A stretch of DNA of 64,000 bases from Streptococcus sp. 'caviae' (GCF_001937065.1 NZ_MOWR01000004.1:124001-188000), one strand, 5' to 3'. Positions 8,885-17,762 are shown, counted from the stretch's first letter. Numbers and translations: made by a program. Notes: generated from the sequence alone by a model not told the origin.

Positions 8885-9604
8885 ATGTCACAAGAATTAT
8901 CAGTTAAAGTTTTCTCAGATGGTGCTGTTTTAGAAACCATGCTAAAGGATCTTAAATCAGGTCTGGTAACTGGTTTTACCACAAATCCCAGCTTGATGAA
9001 AAAGGCAGGCATAACAAGCTATATTGGCTTTGCTAAAGCAGCTTTAAAGGAGATTAGGGATTATCCAGTGTCTTTCGAAGTATTTGCAGATGATTTAGAC
9101 ACAATGGAAAAAGAAGCAGAAAAAATTGCTTCTTTGGGTGAAAACATTTATGTCAAAATCCCTGTTACTAATTCCAAAGGCCAAACAACTCTTCCGCTCA
9201 TCAGAAAACTGTCGCAAAAAGGAATAAAATTAAATGTAACAGCTATTTTCACCCTCAAACAAACGCAGGCTGTGGTTGATGCTTTGCAAGCAGGTGTGCC
9301 GGCGATAGTTTCTATCTTTGCCGGACGGATCGCTGACACAGGCGTAGATCCTTTACCAATCATGGCAGCAGCGCTGGCGATTTGTCGGACCAAGGAGGCT
9401 GTTGAACTGCTGTGGGCAAGCCCTCGCGAAACTTTCAACATTTATCAGGCTGATCGCTTGGGTGTTGATATTATTACCTGTACGTCAGATTTAATCGCAA
9501 AATTAGCCTTAAAAGATAAAGATTTAACGGAATATTCACTGGAAACAGTGCAGATGTTCCTGCGGGACAGCACCAGCCTAGGCTTTAAAATTTTAGAAGA
9601 TTGA
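8885..9604 (+). CDS. Transaldolase-like aldolase (fructose-6-phosphate aldolase family)
   Basis: 239-residue TIM-barrel class I aldolase of the small TalC/MipB/FSA subfamily (usual length 215-220, so slightly long). The Schiff-base Lys is Lys91 in the YVKIPVT motif, and the N-terminal substrate loop TTNPSLMKKAG is present. Ribosome site TAGGAGGG lies 4 nt before the ATG. It ends the PTS operon and is followed by a strong terminator, so it probably acts on the phosphorylated product of the imported sugar. A second member of the same family lies at 35544. Confidence 0.87.
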   Translation: MSQELSVKVFSDGAVLETMLKDLKSGLVTGFTTNPSLMKKAGITSYIGFAKAALKEIRDYPVSFEVFADDLDTMEKEAEKIASLGENIYVKIPVTNSKGQTTLPLIRKLSQKGIKLNVTAIFTLKQTQAVVDALQAGVPAIVSIFAGRIADTGVDPLPIMAAALAICRTKEAVELLWASPRETFNIYQADRLGVDIITCTSDLIAKLALKDKDLTEYSLETVQMFLRDSTSLGFKILED

Positions 9605-9671
9605 TGAAGTCAAGGCAGTAAGAGTGACAATGGCTGCCAGAGCTGCTACAGTTTCTGTTGCCATAAACATA

Positions 9672-9722
9672 AAAGCCTATCATCTTAGTGGAGCATGTTG
9701 CCCCAAGATGATAGGCTTTTTT
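9672..9722 (+). terminator. Strong terminator of the ascorbate-type PTS operon
   Basis: AAAGCCTATCATCTT pairs perfectly with AAGATGATAGGCTTT (15 bp, 18-nt loop), followed by a T run that abuts an ISL3 end. Confidence 0.92.
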
Positions 9723-9870
9723 GGCTCATTGTCAACTGTAGTGAGTGACTGATAAGGAACAACGAGAGAGGACCAGATTGGTCTTCTCTTTTGTTAGGTT
9801 CCAAGCGAGGAAAATGCGTTTTTTAAAGTTGTCAAAGTTCCGATAGCCAAAGCCATCGAATTTAATGTCA
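9723..9870 (-). mobile_element. ISL3-family transposase remnant, C-terminal end
   Basis: Read on the minus strand, about 45 codons give a sequence with FGYRNFDNFKKRIFLAWN followed by a stop at 9732-9734. This is the characteristic C-terminus of streptococcal ISL3 (IS1193-like) transposases. The stop lies within the terminal inverted repeat GGCTCATTGTCAACTGTAG that begins at 9723. The rest of the transposase upstream is absent, replaced by unrelated sequence. Confidence 0.8.
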
Positions 9871-9908
9871 CTGTGTTCATAGTATTTTTCCTTCCTGTTA
9901 CAAGGATA

Positions 9909-10142
9909 TCAGACAAAATCTTTATGGGATAATAGTCCTATTACTATTTTTATAAAAACAATCCAAGCATAGATGGTTGCTAAAATTTCCATAATCCCAA
10001 AAATGAGGAATAAATTTCCATCAATTACTTCATACTTGCGAAGACGGCTTAGTATAACCAGGCTGAGGACATAGATTACTATAAAAACGAAAGTATTTTT
10101 AGACATGGTTGTATGTTCAGTCAGTTTTAAATTCAGTTTCAT
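9909..10142 (-). CDS. Small two-helix membrane protein
   Basis: 77 residues with two hydrophobic helices (about 17-32 and 43-68) joined by a charged loop. GGAGGA lies 3 nt before the ATG, a little close but usable. No family recognised. It sits between insertion-sequence relics and reads minus like the neighbouring ISL3 fragment, so it may be cargo or a passenger trapped between IS insertions. An internal ATG 12 codons in is an alternative start. Confidence 0.5.
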   Translation of the reverse strand: MKLNLKLTEHTTMSKNTFVFIVIYVLSLVILSRLRKYEVIDGNLFLIFGIMEILATIYAWIVFIKIVIGLLSHKDFV

Positions 10143-10560
10143 ACTTCCTCCATAAAAATATTTTTAGCCAAACAGTCTTAGACTGAGGATATTCTCCTAG
10201 TAAAACTATTCTTCAAATCATTATCGTTTATTTAGAGTATACACATATTCCCCCTTCTTTGTCCCTCTGCTAAATATCCATCTTGGTCTGTGATCGTTTC
10301 TTAATAAACCTTCATACTATTTTCACAGTGTGGTCATGTCTTGAAAAATTTTATAAAAATTTACGCTTTTATTTTAACGCTTAGGATTTTCTTAAGCAAG
10401 GGGTCTTGGTCTAAATTAATATTATTTAACAAGTCTGATGCGAAAATTCAAAGAAAAAAAGATTCTGACAATTTATGTGGAATATGAGAAAAATATCCCT
10501 CTAACTATTCCGATTTTTAATTAAGTGAGCTAATAAATCTGGTCATGCAAAAAGACTGAG
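10143..10560. other. AT-rich non-coding stretch
   Basis: No ORF, hairpin terminator or recognisable motif was seen between the small membrane gene and the IS3 relic. It probably includes the promoter of the minus-strand gene and decayed IS sequence. Confidence 0.4.
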
Positions 10561-10567
10561 AAACTGA

Positions 10568-10775
10568 ATAGCTCCCTGTCAAGTGGACAGTGAAATAATA
10601 AACGATCAAGCAATGGCCTTGTTCCTCATTTCAAGAGGGGCAAGGCCGTTGTGCTTCTCTTTTTGATAAGTGGATCAGACAGACTAAAACAACTGGTTCT
10701 TTTAAAACTGCAGATAATCTAACGGATGAACAGCGTGAGCTCATCGCGCTTAGAAAAACACTTTATAATTTTTGT
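10568..10775 (+). mobile_element. IS3-family remnant (end plus OrfA fragment)
   Basis: Starts with an end-like sequence TAGCTCCCTGTC whose relative recurs at 43395. From 10668 one frame reads KWIRQTKTTGSFKTADNL then TDEQRELIALRK, the hallmark middle part of IS3-family OrfA proteins (linker plus leucine-zipper region). No start, no OrfB and no right end are present, so it is a dead fragment. Confidence 0.72.
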
Positions 10776-10834
10776 TCAGAAAACTGTTGTCTTTTCAATG
10801 GAACACCTGAAGAGTACACAGATTTAAGCAGATG

Positions 10835-11231
10835 GAAAAATAAAAACATCAAAATTTTGTTTATCTTACACCATCAAACCCATATCGAAATACAAGCTAG
10901 ATTATTAAGCGCCTGTCTGCCCACACTGTTAGGAAAACATGTTCAAATATGATTTTTAGAAAGCCTAACCCCCTATCTTTATTTTCAACTGTCTTTAGAA
11001 CCTTCTTAAACACAAGGCTTATATCACTAAGGCCCTTGAATATCCTTATTTCAATGCCAAGCTGGAGGCAACCAACAAGCTCATCAAAGATATCAAACGT
11101 CAAGCTTTGGCTTTCGAAACTTCAACAATTTCAAAACGAAAATTCTCATTGCTTTAAACATCACAAAAGAGAGAATCCATTTGATTCTCTCGTGCTTAAT
11201 TATAAGTCCCCACTACAGTTGACAAGGAGCC
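10835..11231 (+). mobile_element. ISL3-family transposase remnant, internally deleted and frameshifted
   Basis: Plus-strand pieces of one transposase are recognisable in order: KILFILHHQTHIEIQA (near 10850), a zinc-ribbon start CPHC then ENMFKYDF near 10915, then a jump to HKAYITKALEYPYFNAKLEA and NKLIKDIKRQA near 11010-11105, and after a frameshift FNNFKTKILIALNITKER to a stop near 11220. Several in-frame stops and a missing catalytic core make it a pseudogene. It ends in the inverted repeat CACTACAGTTGACAAGGAGCC (11211-11231 region), the mirror of the end at 9723. Confidence 0.8.
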
Positions 11232-11239
11232 TCAAAATA

Positions 11240-12319
11240 TTAGAAATACAGCAATTCTTTAGGTGTTTTAGTAAAGACTTCAAAGCCGTTTTTGGTGACA
11301 TGACCGCAGTCTTCAATACGCACACCGACTTTTTCAGGAATATAGATACCGGGTTCAACAGAAAAACACATGCCCTCTTCCAGGATCAGATCATTGCCGG
11401 CCATGATAGAAGGAAATTCGTGGACGCTCATACCGATACCGTGGCCCAGTCTGTGATTGAAGTATTCTCCGTATCCGGCTTTTTCGATGACTGAACGGGC
11501 AGCAGCATCGACCTGAGCAGCAGTGACACCGGGTTTGATAAAATCAAGAGCTGTCAGCTGAGCTTCCAAGCAGATATTATAGATGTCCTTTTTGAACTGA
11601 TCAGGCTGGCCGACAGCGACTGTACGGGTCATGTCGCTGACATAGCCGCTGCTTTCCACACCAAGGTCAAAGAGCAGCAGATGATTGTTTTCGATCTTAT
11701 TAGTACCAGGGATGCCGTGAGGATTAGCGGCGTTCTTGCCTGTCAGCACCATGGTTTCAAAGCTCATCTTATCGACGCCCAGCTTTTTCATTTGAAATTC
11801 AATTTGGGCGATGATGTCTGTTTCGGCAGCATTAAGGGAAATACTGTCAAAACCAATTTGAACAGCCTTGTCTGCCAGCTCTCCGGCTTTTAATAATTTT
11901 TGGATTTCATCGGCCGATTTAATCAGGCGCATGCGGTTCATAAAGGGGGTCAAATCAGTAAACTGTCCGGAAAAGATGCTTTCGAGTCCCTTAAACTTGG
12001 TGACATTAAGATGATCAAATTCCAGTGCAACCTTTGAGTAGTCAGTTTTGGTTAGTGATGTCTTAATCTTTTCCCAAGGATTTTCCGAATCAATATAGCC
12101 AAGAACCGGGAAATCAATGAGATTTTTGGCTCTGGCGGCATCAAGCTCAGGTAAAAAGAGCAGAGGGTCTTTATCTGCAAATAAAAAGAGCAGCATGAGC
12201 CGTTCGTGCGGGTCGCTGTAAAAACCTGTGAGATAGCTGATGGAAACAGGATCAGACAGGACAGCTGCAGCAGTTCCTTCCTGCCTGAGCGCTTGAATTA
12301 ATTGTGCTTGTTTGGACAT
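11240..12319 (-). CDS. pepQ: Xaa-Pro dipeptidase (M24B metallopeptidase)
   Basis: 359-residue cytoplasmic prolidase that cleaves Xaa-Pro dipeptides. Creatinase-like N-terminal domain (1-125) and a pita-bread catalytic domain. All five metal ligands are visible: Asp in LFDLGVE, Asp in YVSDMTRT, His in the HRLGHGIGM region, Glu in SVEPGIYIP and Glu in VRIEDCGH. Divergent from ccpA, the arrangement conserved in streptococci and lactococci; the shared intergenic region carries a cre-like site. AGAAGG precedes the ATG. The gene ends 9 nt from the ISL3 relic but is complete. Confidence 0.95.
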   Translation of the reverse strand: MSKQAQLIQALRQEGTAAAVLSDPVSISYLTGFYSDPHERLMLLFLFADKDPLLFLPELDAARAKNLIDFPVLGYIDSENPWEKIKTSLTKTDYSKVALEFDHLNVTKFKGLESIFSGQFTDLTPFMNRMRLIKSADEIQKLLKAGELADKAVQIGFDSISLNAAETDIIAQIEFQMKKLGVDKMSFETMVLTGKNAANPHGIPGTNKIENNHLLLFDLGVESSGYVSDMTRTVAVGQPDQFKKDIYNICLEAQLTALDFIKPGVTAAQVDAAARSVIEKAGYGEYFNHRLGHGIGMSVHEFPSIMAGNDLILEEGMCFSVEPGIYIPEKVGVRIEDCGHVTKNGFEVFTKTPKELLYF

Positions 12320-12410
12320 ATAAAAACCTTCTTTCGCCTTCTATTCTTTCAAAAAAGCACAAAAAAATCAAGTTTATGCTAAGTTTTTCATAAAACTTGC
12401 ACTCTTATAC

Positions 12411-12439
12411 TTGAAAGTGTTTTCAAATAGTGCTAGAAT
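12411..12439 (+). promoter_or_regulatory. ccpA promoter with overlapping cre site
   Basis: TTGAAA (12411-12416), 17-nt spacer, TAGAAT (12434-12439) with TGC before it. The 14-mer TGAAAGTGTTTTCA at 12412-12425 matches the cre consensus TGWAANCGNTNWCA at all but one position and covers the -35. CcpA bound here should block its own promoter; it could also affect the divergent pepQ. Confidence 0.78.
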
Positions 12440-12483
12440 AGCATTGGAAGCGTAATTTTCAAAGTAGAAAGGATGATGCAAGG

Positions 12484-13485
12484 ATGAACACAGACGACAC
12501 TATCACTATTTACGATGTTGCCCGGGAGGCCGGAGTATCTATGGCGACGGTCAGCCGCGTTGTAAATGGCAATAAAAATGTAAAAGAAAATACTCGGAAA
12601 AAAGTTCTGGAAGTCATTGACCGTCTGGATTACAGGCCCAATGCTGTGGCGCGTGGTTTAGCGAGCAAAAAGACGACAACCGTCGGTGTTGTCATTCCTA
12701 ATATTGCCAATGCTTATTTTTCAATCTTGGCTAAGGGAATTGACGATATTGCGACGATGTATAAATATAATATTGTTCTTGCTTCAAGCGATGAGGATGA
12801 TGACAAGGAAGTCAATGTCATTAATACCTTATTTGCAAAGCAGGTAGATGGTATTATCTTTATGGGACACCATCTGACCGAAAAGATCCGTGCGGAATTT
12901 TCACGTTCGCGTACACCGATTGTGCTGGCAGGAACGGTTGACCTTGAGCACCAATTGCCAAGTGTTAATATTGATTATAAGTTGGCTGCTCAAAATGCTG
13001 TTGACTTACTGGCTAAAAATCACGAAAAGATTGCCTTTGTATCGGGACCTCTTATTGATGATATTAATGGCAAGGTGCGCCTTTCCGGCTATAAGGAAGG
13101 GCTTAAGAATAATAAGCTCAGTTTCAAAGAAGGGCTTGTTTTTGAAGCACAGTATAAATATCAAGAAGGCTACAATCTTGCTCAGCGGGTTATTAATTCG
13201 GGTGCGACGGCTGCTTATGTTGCTGAAGATGAGCTGGCTGCCGGTCTTTTAAACGGTCTCTTTGCTGCCGGTAAAAAAGTACCGGATGACTTTGAAATTG
13301 TTACCAGCGATGATTCGGCCATTACTTCCTATACCCGTCCGAATCTGACTTCTATCAGCCAGCCTGTCTATGACTTGGGTGCTGTTGCCATGCGCATGCT
13401 GACCAAGATTATGAACAAGGAAGAATTGGAAGAAAAAGAAATTGTTCTTAACCACGGTATCAACCAGCGGGGAACAACCAAATAA
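12484..13485 (+). CDS. ccpA: Catabolite control protein A (LacI family)
   Basis: 333 residues, the normal CcpA length. The N-terminal LacI helix-turn-helix IYDVAREAGVSMATVSRVV is followed by the hinge helix NAVARGLASKKT and a periplasmic-binding-protein-like core (62-333). With Ser46-phosphorylated HPr made by HprK (gene at 40707) it binds cre sites and mediates carbon catabolite repression. Divergent pepQ is the expected neighbour. AGAAAGGA lies upstream of the ATG. Confidence 0.96.
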   Translation: MNTDDTITIYDVAREAGVSMATVSRVVNGNKNVKENTRKKVLEVIDRLDYRPNAVARGLASKKTTTVGVVIPNIANAYFSILAKGIDDIATMYKYNIVLASSDEDDDKEVNVINTLFAKQVDGIIFMGHHLTEKIRAEFSRSRTPIVLAGTVDLEHQLPSVNIDYKLAAQNAVDLLAKNHEKIAFVSGPLIDDINGKVRLSGYKEGLKNNKLSFKEGLVFEAQYKYQEGYNLAQRVINSGATAAYVAEDELAAGLLNGLFAAGKKVPDDFEIVTSDDSAITSYTRPNLTSISQPVYDLGAVAMRMLTKIMNKEELEEKEIVLNHGINQRGTTK

Positions 13486-13718
13486 GGAACGGCTAAAGGG
13501 CAAGAAACGCTGTTAACCGCGATAGAAGCAGCTTTTCTGCTTTACCGAAAATTATAACTTTTATAGGACCTTAATAAAATCTACAGAAAATGATGGGCTG
13601 CACATCTGAGAGTGTCCAAAAGCACTTGAGCAGTTACCTATCTCAATTAAGGACTACATTATCTCTGCAAGCAGTCTGGGAGTTATCTTCTGGACTCTTT
13701 TTATAAAAAGGAGCACTT

Positions 13719-15182
13719 ATGACAAATGAAACAATGATACAGTATTTTGAATGGTACCTGCCGGATGACGGACAGCACTGGCAGCATTTAGCTCAGGATG
13801 CCCAACATTTAAGCGAAATCGGCATCAGCAAGGTGTGGATGCCGCCGGCTTTTAAGGGAACAGGCTCAAATGATGTTGGTTACGGCGTTTACGATATTTA
13901 CGATTTGGGAGAATTTGACCAAAACGGAACCGTTCGGACCAAATACGGCACCAGGGAAGATTATTTAGAAGCTGTCAAAGCTCTCAAAGAACAAGGTATC
14001 ATGCCGATTTCGGACATTGTTCTTAACCATAAGGCCAATGGCGATGCCAAGGAAAAATTTGAGGTAATCAAGGCCAATCCCAGCAACCGTCAGGAAAAAA
14101 TTTCAGAGCCCTATGAGATTGAAGCCTGGACGCAGTTTAATTTTCCGGGACGGCAAAATGCCTACAGTGATTTCAAGTGGCACTGGTACCATTTTACCGG
14201 TGTAGACTACGATGCCCTGCATAATGAAACAGGTATCTACATGATTCTGGGGGACAATAAAGGCTGGGCCAATCAGGAAAATATTGATCAGGAAAACGGC
14301 AATTACGACTACCTCATGTATGATGACATTGACTTCAAACATCCCGAGGTAGCAGAGCATCTCAAATCCTGGGCCGGCTGGTTTTTGGAAACAAGCGGTG
14401 TCGGCGGTTTTCGCTTAGATGCTGTCAAGCATATCGATAAGCATTTTATGGCGGAGTTTATTGGTTATATTCGCGATCATTTTAAAGAAGACCTCTATGT
14501 CTTTGGGGAATATTGGAAGGACAGCAATTTTGATATTACCGACTATCTTAATGATACCGGACTTCAAATGGATCTCATTGATGTCATGCTGCACATGAAT
14601 TTTTTTGAAGCCGGACAAAAGGGGGCAGATTTTAATTTAGCAACCATTTTAGATGACAGTCTCATGCAAAGCAATCCTGATTTTGCTGTCACCTTTGTGG
14701 ACAATCATGATTCGCAAAGGGGACAGGCTTTGGAATCAACGGTTGCTGAATGGTTCAAGCCTTTGGCTTACAGTTTAATTCTGCTGCGCCAAGAAGGAAC
14801 GCCCTGTGTTTTCTATGGCGATTATTACGGTATTTCAGGTGATTTCGCCCAGGAATCCTTCCAAACCGTTTTAGATAAGCTCCTTTATATTAGGAAATAC
14901 CATGTCTACGGTCCGACTGAGAATTATTTTGATCATCCGAACTGTATCGGCTGGACCTGTCTGGGAGATGAGGAACACCCTGATGGTTTGGCTGTTGTCA
15001 TGACCAACAGCGAGGCAGGCTGGAAGCATATGACCATGGGAGAAAATAATAAGAATAAAGTTTTTGTGGATTATCTGGGCAACTGTTCGGAAGAGGTTGT
15101 TTTAGATGATCAAGGCTGGGGCGATTTTCCTGTGCAGGCGGGTTCTGTATCTGCTTGGGTAAGTAAGGATGCTCACTCCTAA
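13719..15182 (+). CDS. amyA: Cytoplasmic alpha-amylase (GH13)
   Basis: 487 residues without signal peptide, matching the intracellular GH13 subfamily typified by E. coli AmyA. Catalytic residues visible: nucleophile Asp in GFRLDAVKHI, acid/base Glu in YVFGEYWK, and transition-state Asp in FVDNHDSQ. It hydrolyses internal alpha-1,4 bonds of maltodextrins or intracellular polyglucose. Ribosome site AAGGAG is 7 nt before the ATG. Downstream of ccpA as in S. mutans; it ends in its own hairpin. Confidence 0.95.
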   Translation: MTNETMIQYFEWYLPDDGQHWQHLAQDAQHLSEIGISKVWMPPAFKGTGSNDVGYGVYDIYDLGEFDQNGTVRTKYGTREDYLEAVKALKEQGIMPISDIVLNHKANGDAKEKFEVIKANPSNRQEKISEPYEIEAWTQFNFPGRQNAYSDFKWHWYHFTGVDYDALHNETGIYMILGDNKGWANQENIDQENGNYDYLMYDDIDFKHPEVAEHLKSWAGWFLETSGVGGFRLDAVKHIDKHFMAEFIGYIRDHFKEDLYVFGEYWKDSNFDITDYLNDTGLQMDLIDVMLHMNFFEAGQKGADFNLATILDDSLMQSNPDFAVTFVDNHDSQRGQALESTVAEWFKPLAYSLILLRQEGTPCVFYGDYYGISGDFAQESFQTVLDKLLYIRKYHVYGPTENYFDHPNCIGWTCLGDEEHPDGLAVVMTNSEAGWKHMTMGENNKNKVFVDYLGNCSEEVVLDDQGWGDFPVQAGSVSAWVSKDAHS

Positions 15183-15191
15183 TGCTATAAG

Positions 15192-15252
15192 GAAAAAGCG
15201 AGGACTAAGAGTCTGCGGCGATGATGCTCAAGTCTTTATCCTCGCTTTTTGC
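15192..15252 (+). terminator. Terminator after amyA
   Basis: AAAAAGCGAGGA pairs with TCCTCGCTTTTT around a 34-nt loop; the right arm supplies the T run. Confidence 0.75.
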
Positions 15253-15407
15253 GGTCTTGTTTTTCAAGCTGTTTTCTTGTAGTAAAGTGCTTGAAAAGGC
15301 GGAGGATAGGCAGTTTTAGCCGCTTTATTTACAGATTTTTGGCAGGAACTGCAGCATAGCTGGTCAATTTGGTGCAGCAGCCGTCAGTGGCATCTCAAAA
15401 GATTTAG

Positions 15408-15424
15408 TGTTATAATTAGAAGCA
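15408..15424 (+). promoter_or_regulatory. Extended -10 promoter placing the start site at the ATG
   Basis: TGTTATAAT ends at 15416 and the ATG of the next gene begins at 15424, leaving 7 nt (TAGAAGC) and no ribosome site. Predicts a leaderless transcript. Confidence 0.6.
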
Positions 15425-16422
15425 TGAAAGTTTTACTGTATTTGGAGGCAGAGCACTACCTGAGAAAATCAGGTATCGGCCGCGCCATCAAACATCAAGA
15501 GCGTGCCCTGACCTTAGCGGGAATTGAGTACACGACAAATCCAGAAGATGATTACGATCTTGTTCATATAAATACTTACGGTTTTAAAAGCTGGCGTCTA
15601 ATGAGCCGTGCCAGAAAATCAGGCAAAAAGATTATTATGCACGGGCACTCGACCGAGGAAGACTTTAGAAATTCCTTTATCGGTTCCAATTTAGTGGCGC
15701 CGCTTTTTAGAAGATATCTTTGTCATTTTTATAAAAAAGCTGATGCCATCATTACTCCGACTCCTTATTCAAAGCGTTTGATTGCAGGATACGGCATTAC
15801 AAAGCCCATCTATGCTGTTTCTAACGGTATTGATTTGGAGCGCTATGTGCCTAGCGAGGCCAAGGAAGAAGCCTTTCGCCGTTATTTTCAGCTGACAGGA
15901 GATGAGCAGGTGGTTATCTGCGCCGGCCTGTATTTTAAGCGTAAGGGGATTGAGGATTTTATCAGGGTTGCTGAGAGAATGCCGCATGTTCGCTTCATCT
16001 GGTTTGGGGAAACCAATAAATGGGTTATTCCCCATGATGTCAGAGCCATTGTTGCTAAAAACCACCCCCAAAATGTGACCTTTGCCGGCTATATTAAAGG
16101 GGATGTTTTTGAAGGAGCCATGAGCGGTGCGGATGCCTTCTTTTTCCCTAGTTTGGAAGAGACAGAAGGTATCGCTGTTTTAGAAGCTTTAGCTAGTCAT
16201 CAGCATGTTATTCTCAGAGACATTCCAGTTTATGAAGGCTGGATAACGGACGAAGACGTTGAATTTGCGACTACAGCTGAAGGATTTGAAGAAGCTATTC
16301 AAAAAGTTCTTGATGGCCGCAGTCATAAAAAAGAAACTGGCTACAGAGTAGCTAGAAGCCGCAATATTGATAGAATAGCTCAGGAATTGGTCAGCGTTTA
16401 TCAAAAAGTAATGGAGGAGTAG
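15424..16422 (+). CDS. Family 4 glycosyltransferase, glycolipid synthesis (CpoA-like)
   Basis: 332-residue GT-B fold enzyme with the GT4 EX7E-type motif (FPSLEETEGIAVLEALAS near residue 240). Together with the next gene it matches the streptococcal pair that builds diglycosyl-diacylglycerol: one enzyme makes glucosyl-diacylglycerol and the other, CpoA in pneumococcus, adds the second sugar. This shorter first enzyme corresponds to CpoA by order and size. It acts at the cytoplasmic membrane face and supplies lipoteichoic acid anchors. No Shine-Dalgarno is visible; see the promoter entry. Confidence 0.82.
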   Translation: MKVLLYLEAEHYLRKSGIGRAIKHQERALTLAGIEYTTNPEDDYDLVHINTYGFKSWRLMSRARKSGKKIIMHGHSTEEDFRNSFIGSNLVAPLFRRYLCHFYKKADAIITPTPYSKRLIAGYGITKPIYAVSNGIDLERYVPSEAKEEAFRRYFQLTGDEQVVICAGLYFKRKGIEDFIRVAERMPHVRFIWFGETNKWVIPHDVRAIVAKNHPQNVTFAGYIKGDVFEGAMSGADAFFFPSLEETEGIAVLEALASHQHVILRDIPVYEGWITDEDVEFATTAEGFEEAIQKVLDGRSHKKETGYRVARSRNIDRIAQELVSVYQKVMEE

Positions 16423-16423
16423 G

Positions 16424-17758
16424 ATGCGTGTAGGTCTTTTTACCGATACTTATCTGCCGCAGATTTCAGGTGTTGCAACAAGTATCAAAATCCTGAAGGA
16501 AGAACTGGAAAAGCAAGGGCATGAAGTGTATATCTTTACGACGACTGATAAGCATGTGGGGCGTTATGAAGATCCAACAATCATTCGCCTACCTAGTGTT
16601 CCCTTTATTTCCTTTACGGATCGCCGAGTTGTGTATCGGGGACTTTTTGCGTCTTATAAAATTGCCAAGACCTACAAATTAGATATCATTCATACTCAGA
16701 CAGAATTCAGCTTGGGGATTTTAGGAAAAATGGTCGGAAAAGCCCTGCGCATCCCGGTTATTCATACCTACCACACCCAGTATGAAGACTATGTCCGCTA
16801 CATCGCCAACGGCAAGTTGATTCGCCCCAGCATGGTTAAATATATCATTCGCGGCTATCTAAGCGACCTTGACGGGGTTATTTGTCCCAGCCGCATTGCT
16901 CTGAATTTGCTGGATGGCTATTCTGTAAAAATTCCTAAGCGGATTATTCCCACAGGCATTGAGTTGAAAAATTATGAACGGCCGGATATCAGCCAAGATG
17001 ATATTGATGCCCTGCGCCAAAAGTTAGGTCTTGCACCTGACGAAACGGTTCTTTTAAGTTTGTCCAGAGTATCCTATGAAAAAAATATTCAGGCTCTAAT
17101 TCAAAATCTGCCAGACATTTTGACGGGAAATGCCAAGGTCAAGCTGCTTATTGTTGGAGACGGTCCTTATCTTGACGATTTAAAAAAGCAAGCTGAAGAC
17201 TTGGCGGTTACAGATCATATTATTTTCACAGGAATGGTAGAGCCTGATGAAACAGCTCTTTATTACAAAGTTTCTGATTTCTTTGTCAGTGCCTCAACCA
17301 GTGAAACGCAAGGTCTGACCTATACTGAAAGTCTGGCCAGCGGTAAACCTATTATCGCTCAGGCTAATCCTTACCTTAATGATTTGATTACTGATAAGAT
17401 GTTTGGCACCCTCTATCAAACCGAATCTGATTTGGTAGATGCTGTTTTAGATGCTATCATATCTACGCCAGCCAAAGATGACAAACTCTGGCAGAAAAAG
17501 TTGTACGAAATCTCTTCTGAGCATTTTGGAAAATCTGTTTTTGCTTTTTATCTGGACATGATTATTTCGAAAAAGGCTAAACAAAAGGAAAAACTGTCCT
17601 TGGCTGTTGAAGGCAACAGGACAGATACTTCTATCAAACTTGTAAAATCAACCATCAAACTTCCGGCTACTGCCCTTAAAAAGACTGCCAAGACATCCGT
17701 CAAGGTGGTTAAGGCTCCGGTTCGTCTGGTCAATGCTATTCGCGATTTTCTAGATTAG
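16424..17758 (+). CDS. Family 4 glycosyltransferase, probable 1,2-diacylglycerol 3-glucosyltransferase
   Basis: 444 residues, GT-B fold. The N-terminal TDTYLPQISGVATSIKILKEE motif region is typical of monoglucosyldiacylglycerol synthases, and the donor-site motif SASTSETQGLTYTESLASG lies near residue 290. The C-terminal 60 residues are Lys-rich (KSTIKLPATALKKTAKTS), suiting binding to anionic membranes. The ATG lies 1 nt after the stop of the previous gene, with GGAGG inside that gene's end, so the two are coupled. First step of membrane glucolipid synthesis by family assignment. Confidence 0.85.
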   Translation: MRVGLFTDTYLPQISGVATSIKILKEELEKQGHEVYIFTTTDKHVGRYEDPTIIRLPSVPFISFTDRRVVYRGLFASYKIAKTYKLDIIHTQTEFSLGILGKMVGKALRIPVIHTYHTQYEDYVRYIANGKLIRPSMVKYIIRGYLSDLDGVICPSRIALNLLDGYSVKIPKRIIPTGIELKNYERPDISQDDIDALRQKLGLAPDETVLLSLSRVSYEKNIQALIQNLPDILTGNAKVKLLIVGDGPYLDDLKKQAEDLAVTDHIIFTGMVEPDETALYYKVSDFFVSASTSETQGLTYTESLASGKPIIAQANPYLNDLITDKMFGTLYQTESDLVDAVLDAIISTPAKDDKLWQKKLYEISSEHFGKSVFAFYLDMIISKKAKQKEKLSLAVEGNRTDTSIKLVKSTIKLPATALKKTAKTSVKVVKAPVRLVNAIRDFLD

Positions 17759-17762
17759 AGGC

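Noticed and set aside
10949-11494. 181-codon plus-strand ORF running into pepQ antisense
   Set aside because: Starts in the frameshifted ISL3 remnant and continues antisense through pepQ; not a coding unit.
13486-13718. cre site in front of amyA
   Set aside because: No 14-mer close to the cre consensus was found in this gap, although amylase genes are often under CcpA.
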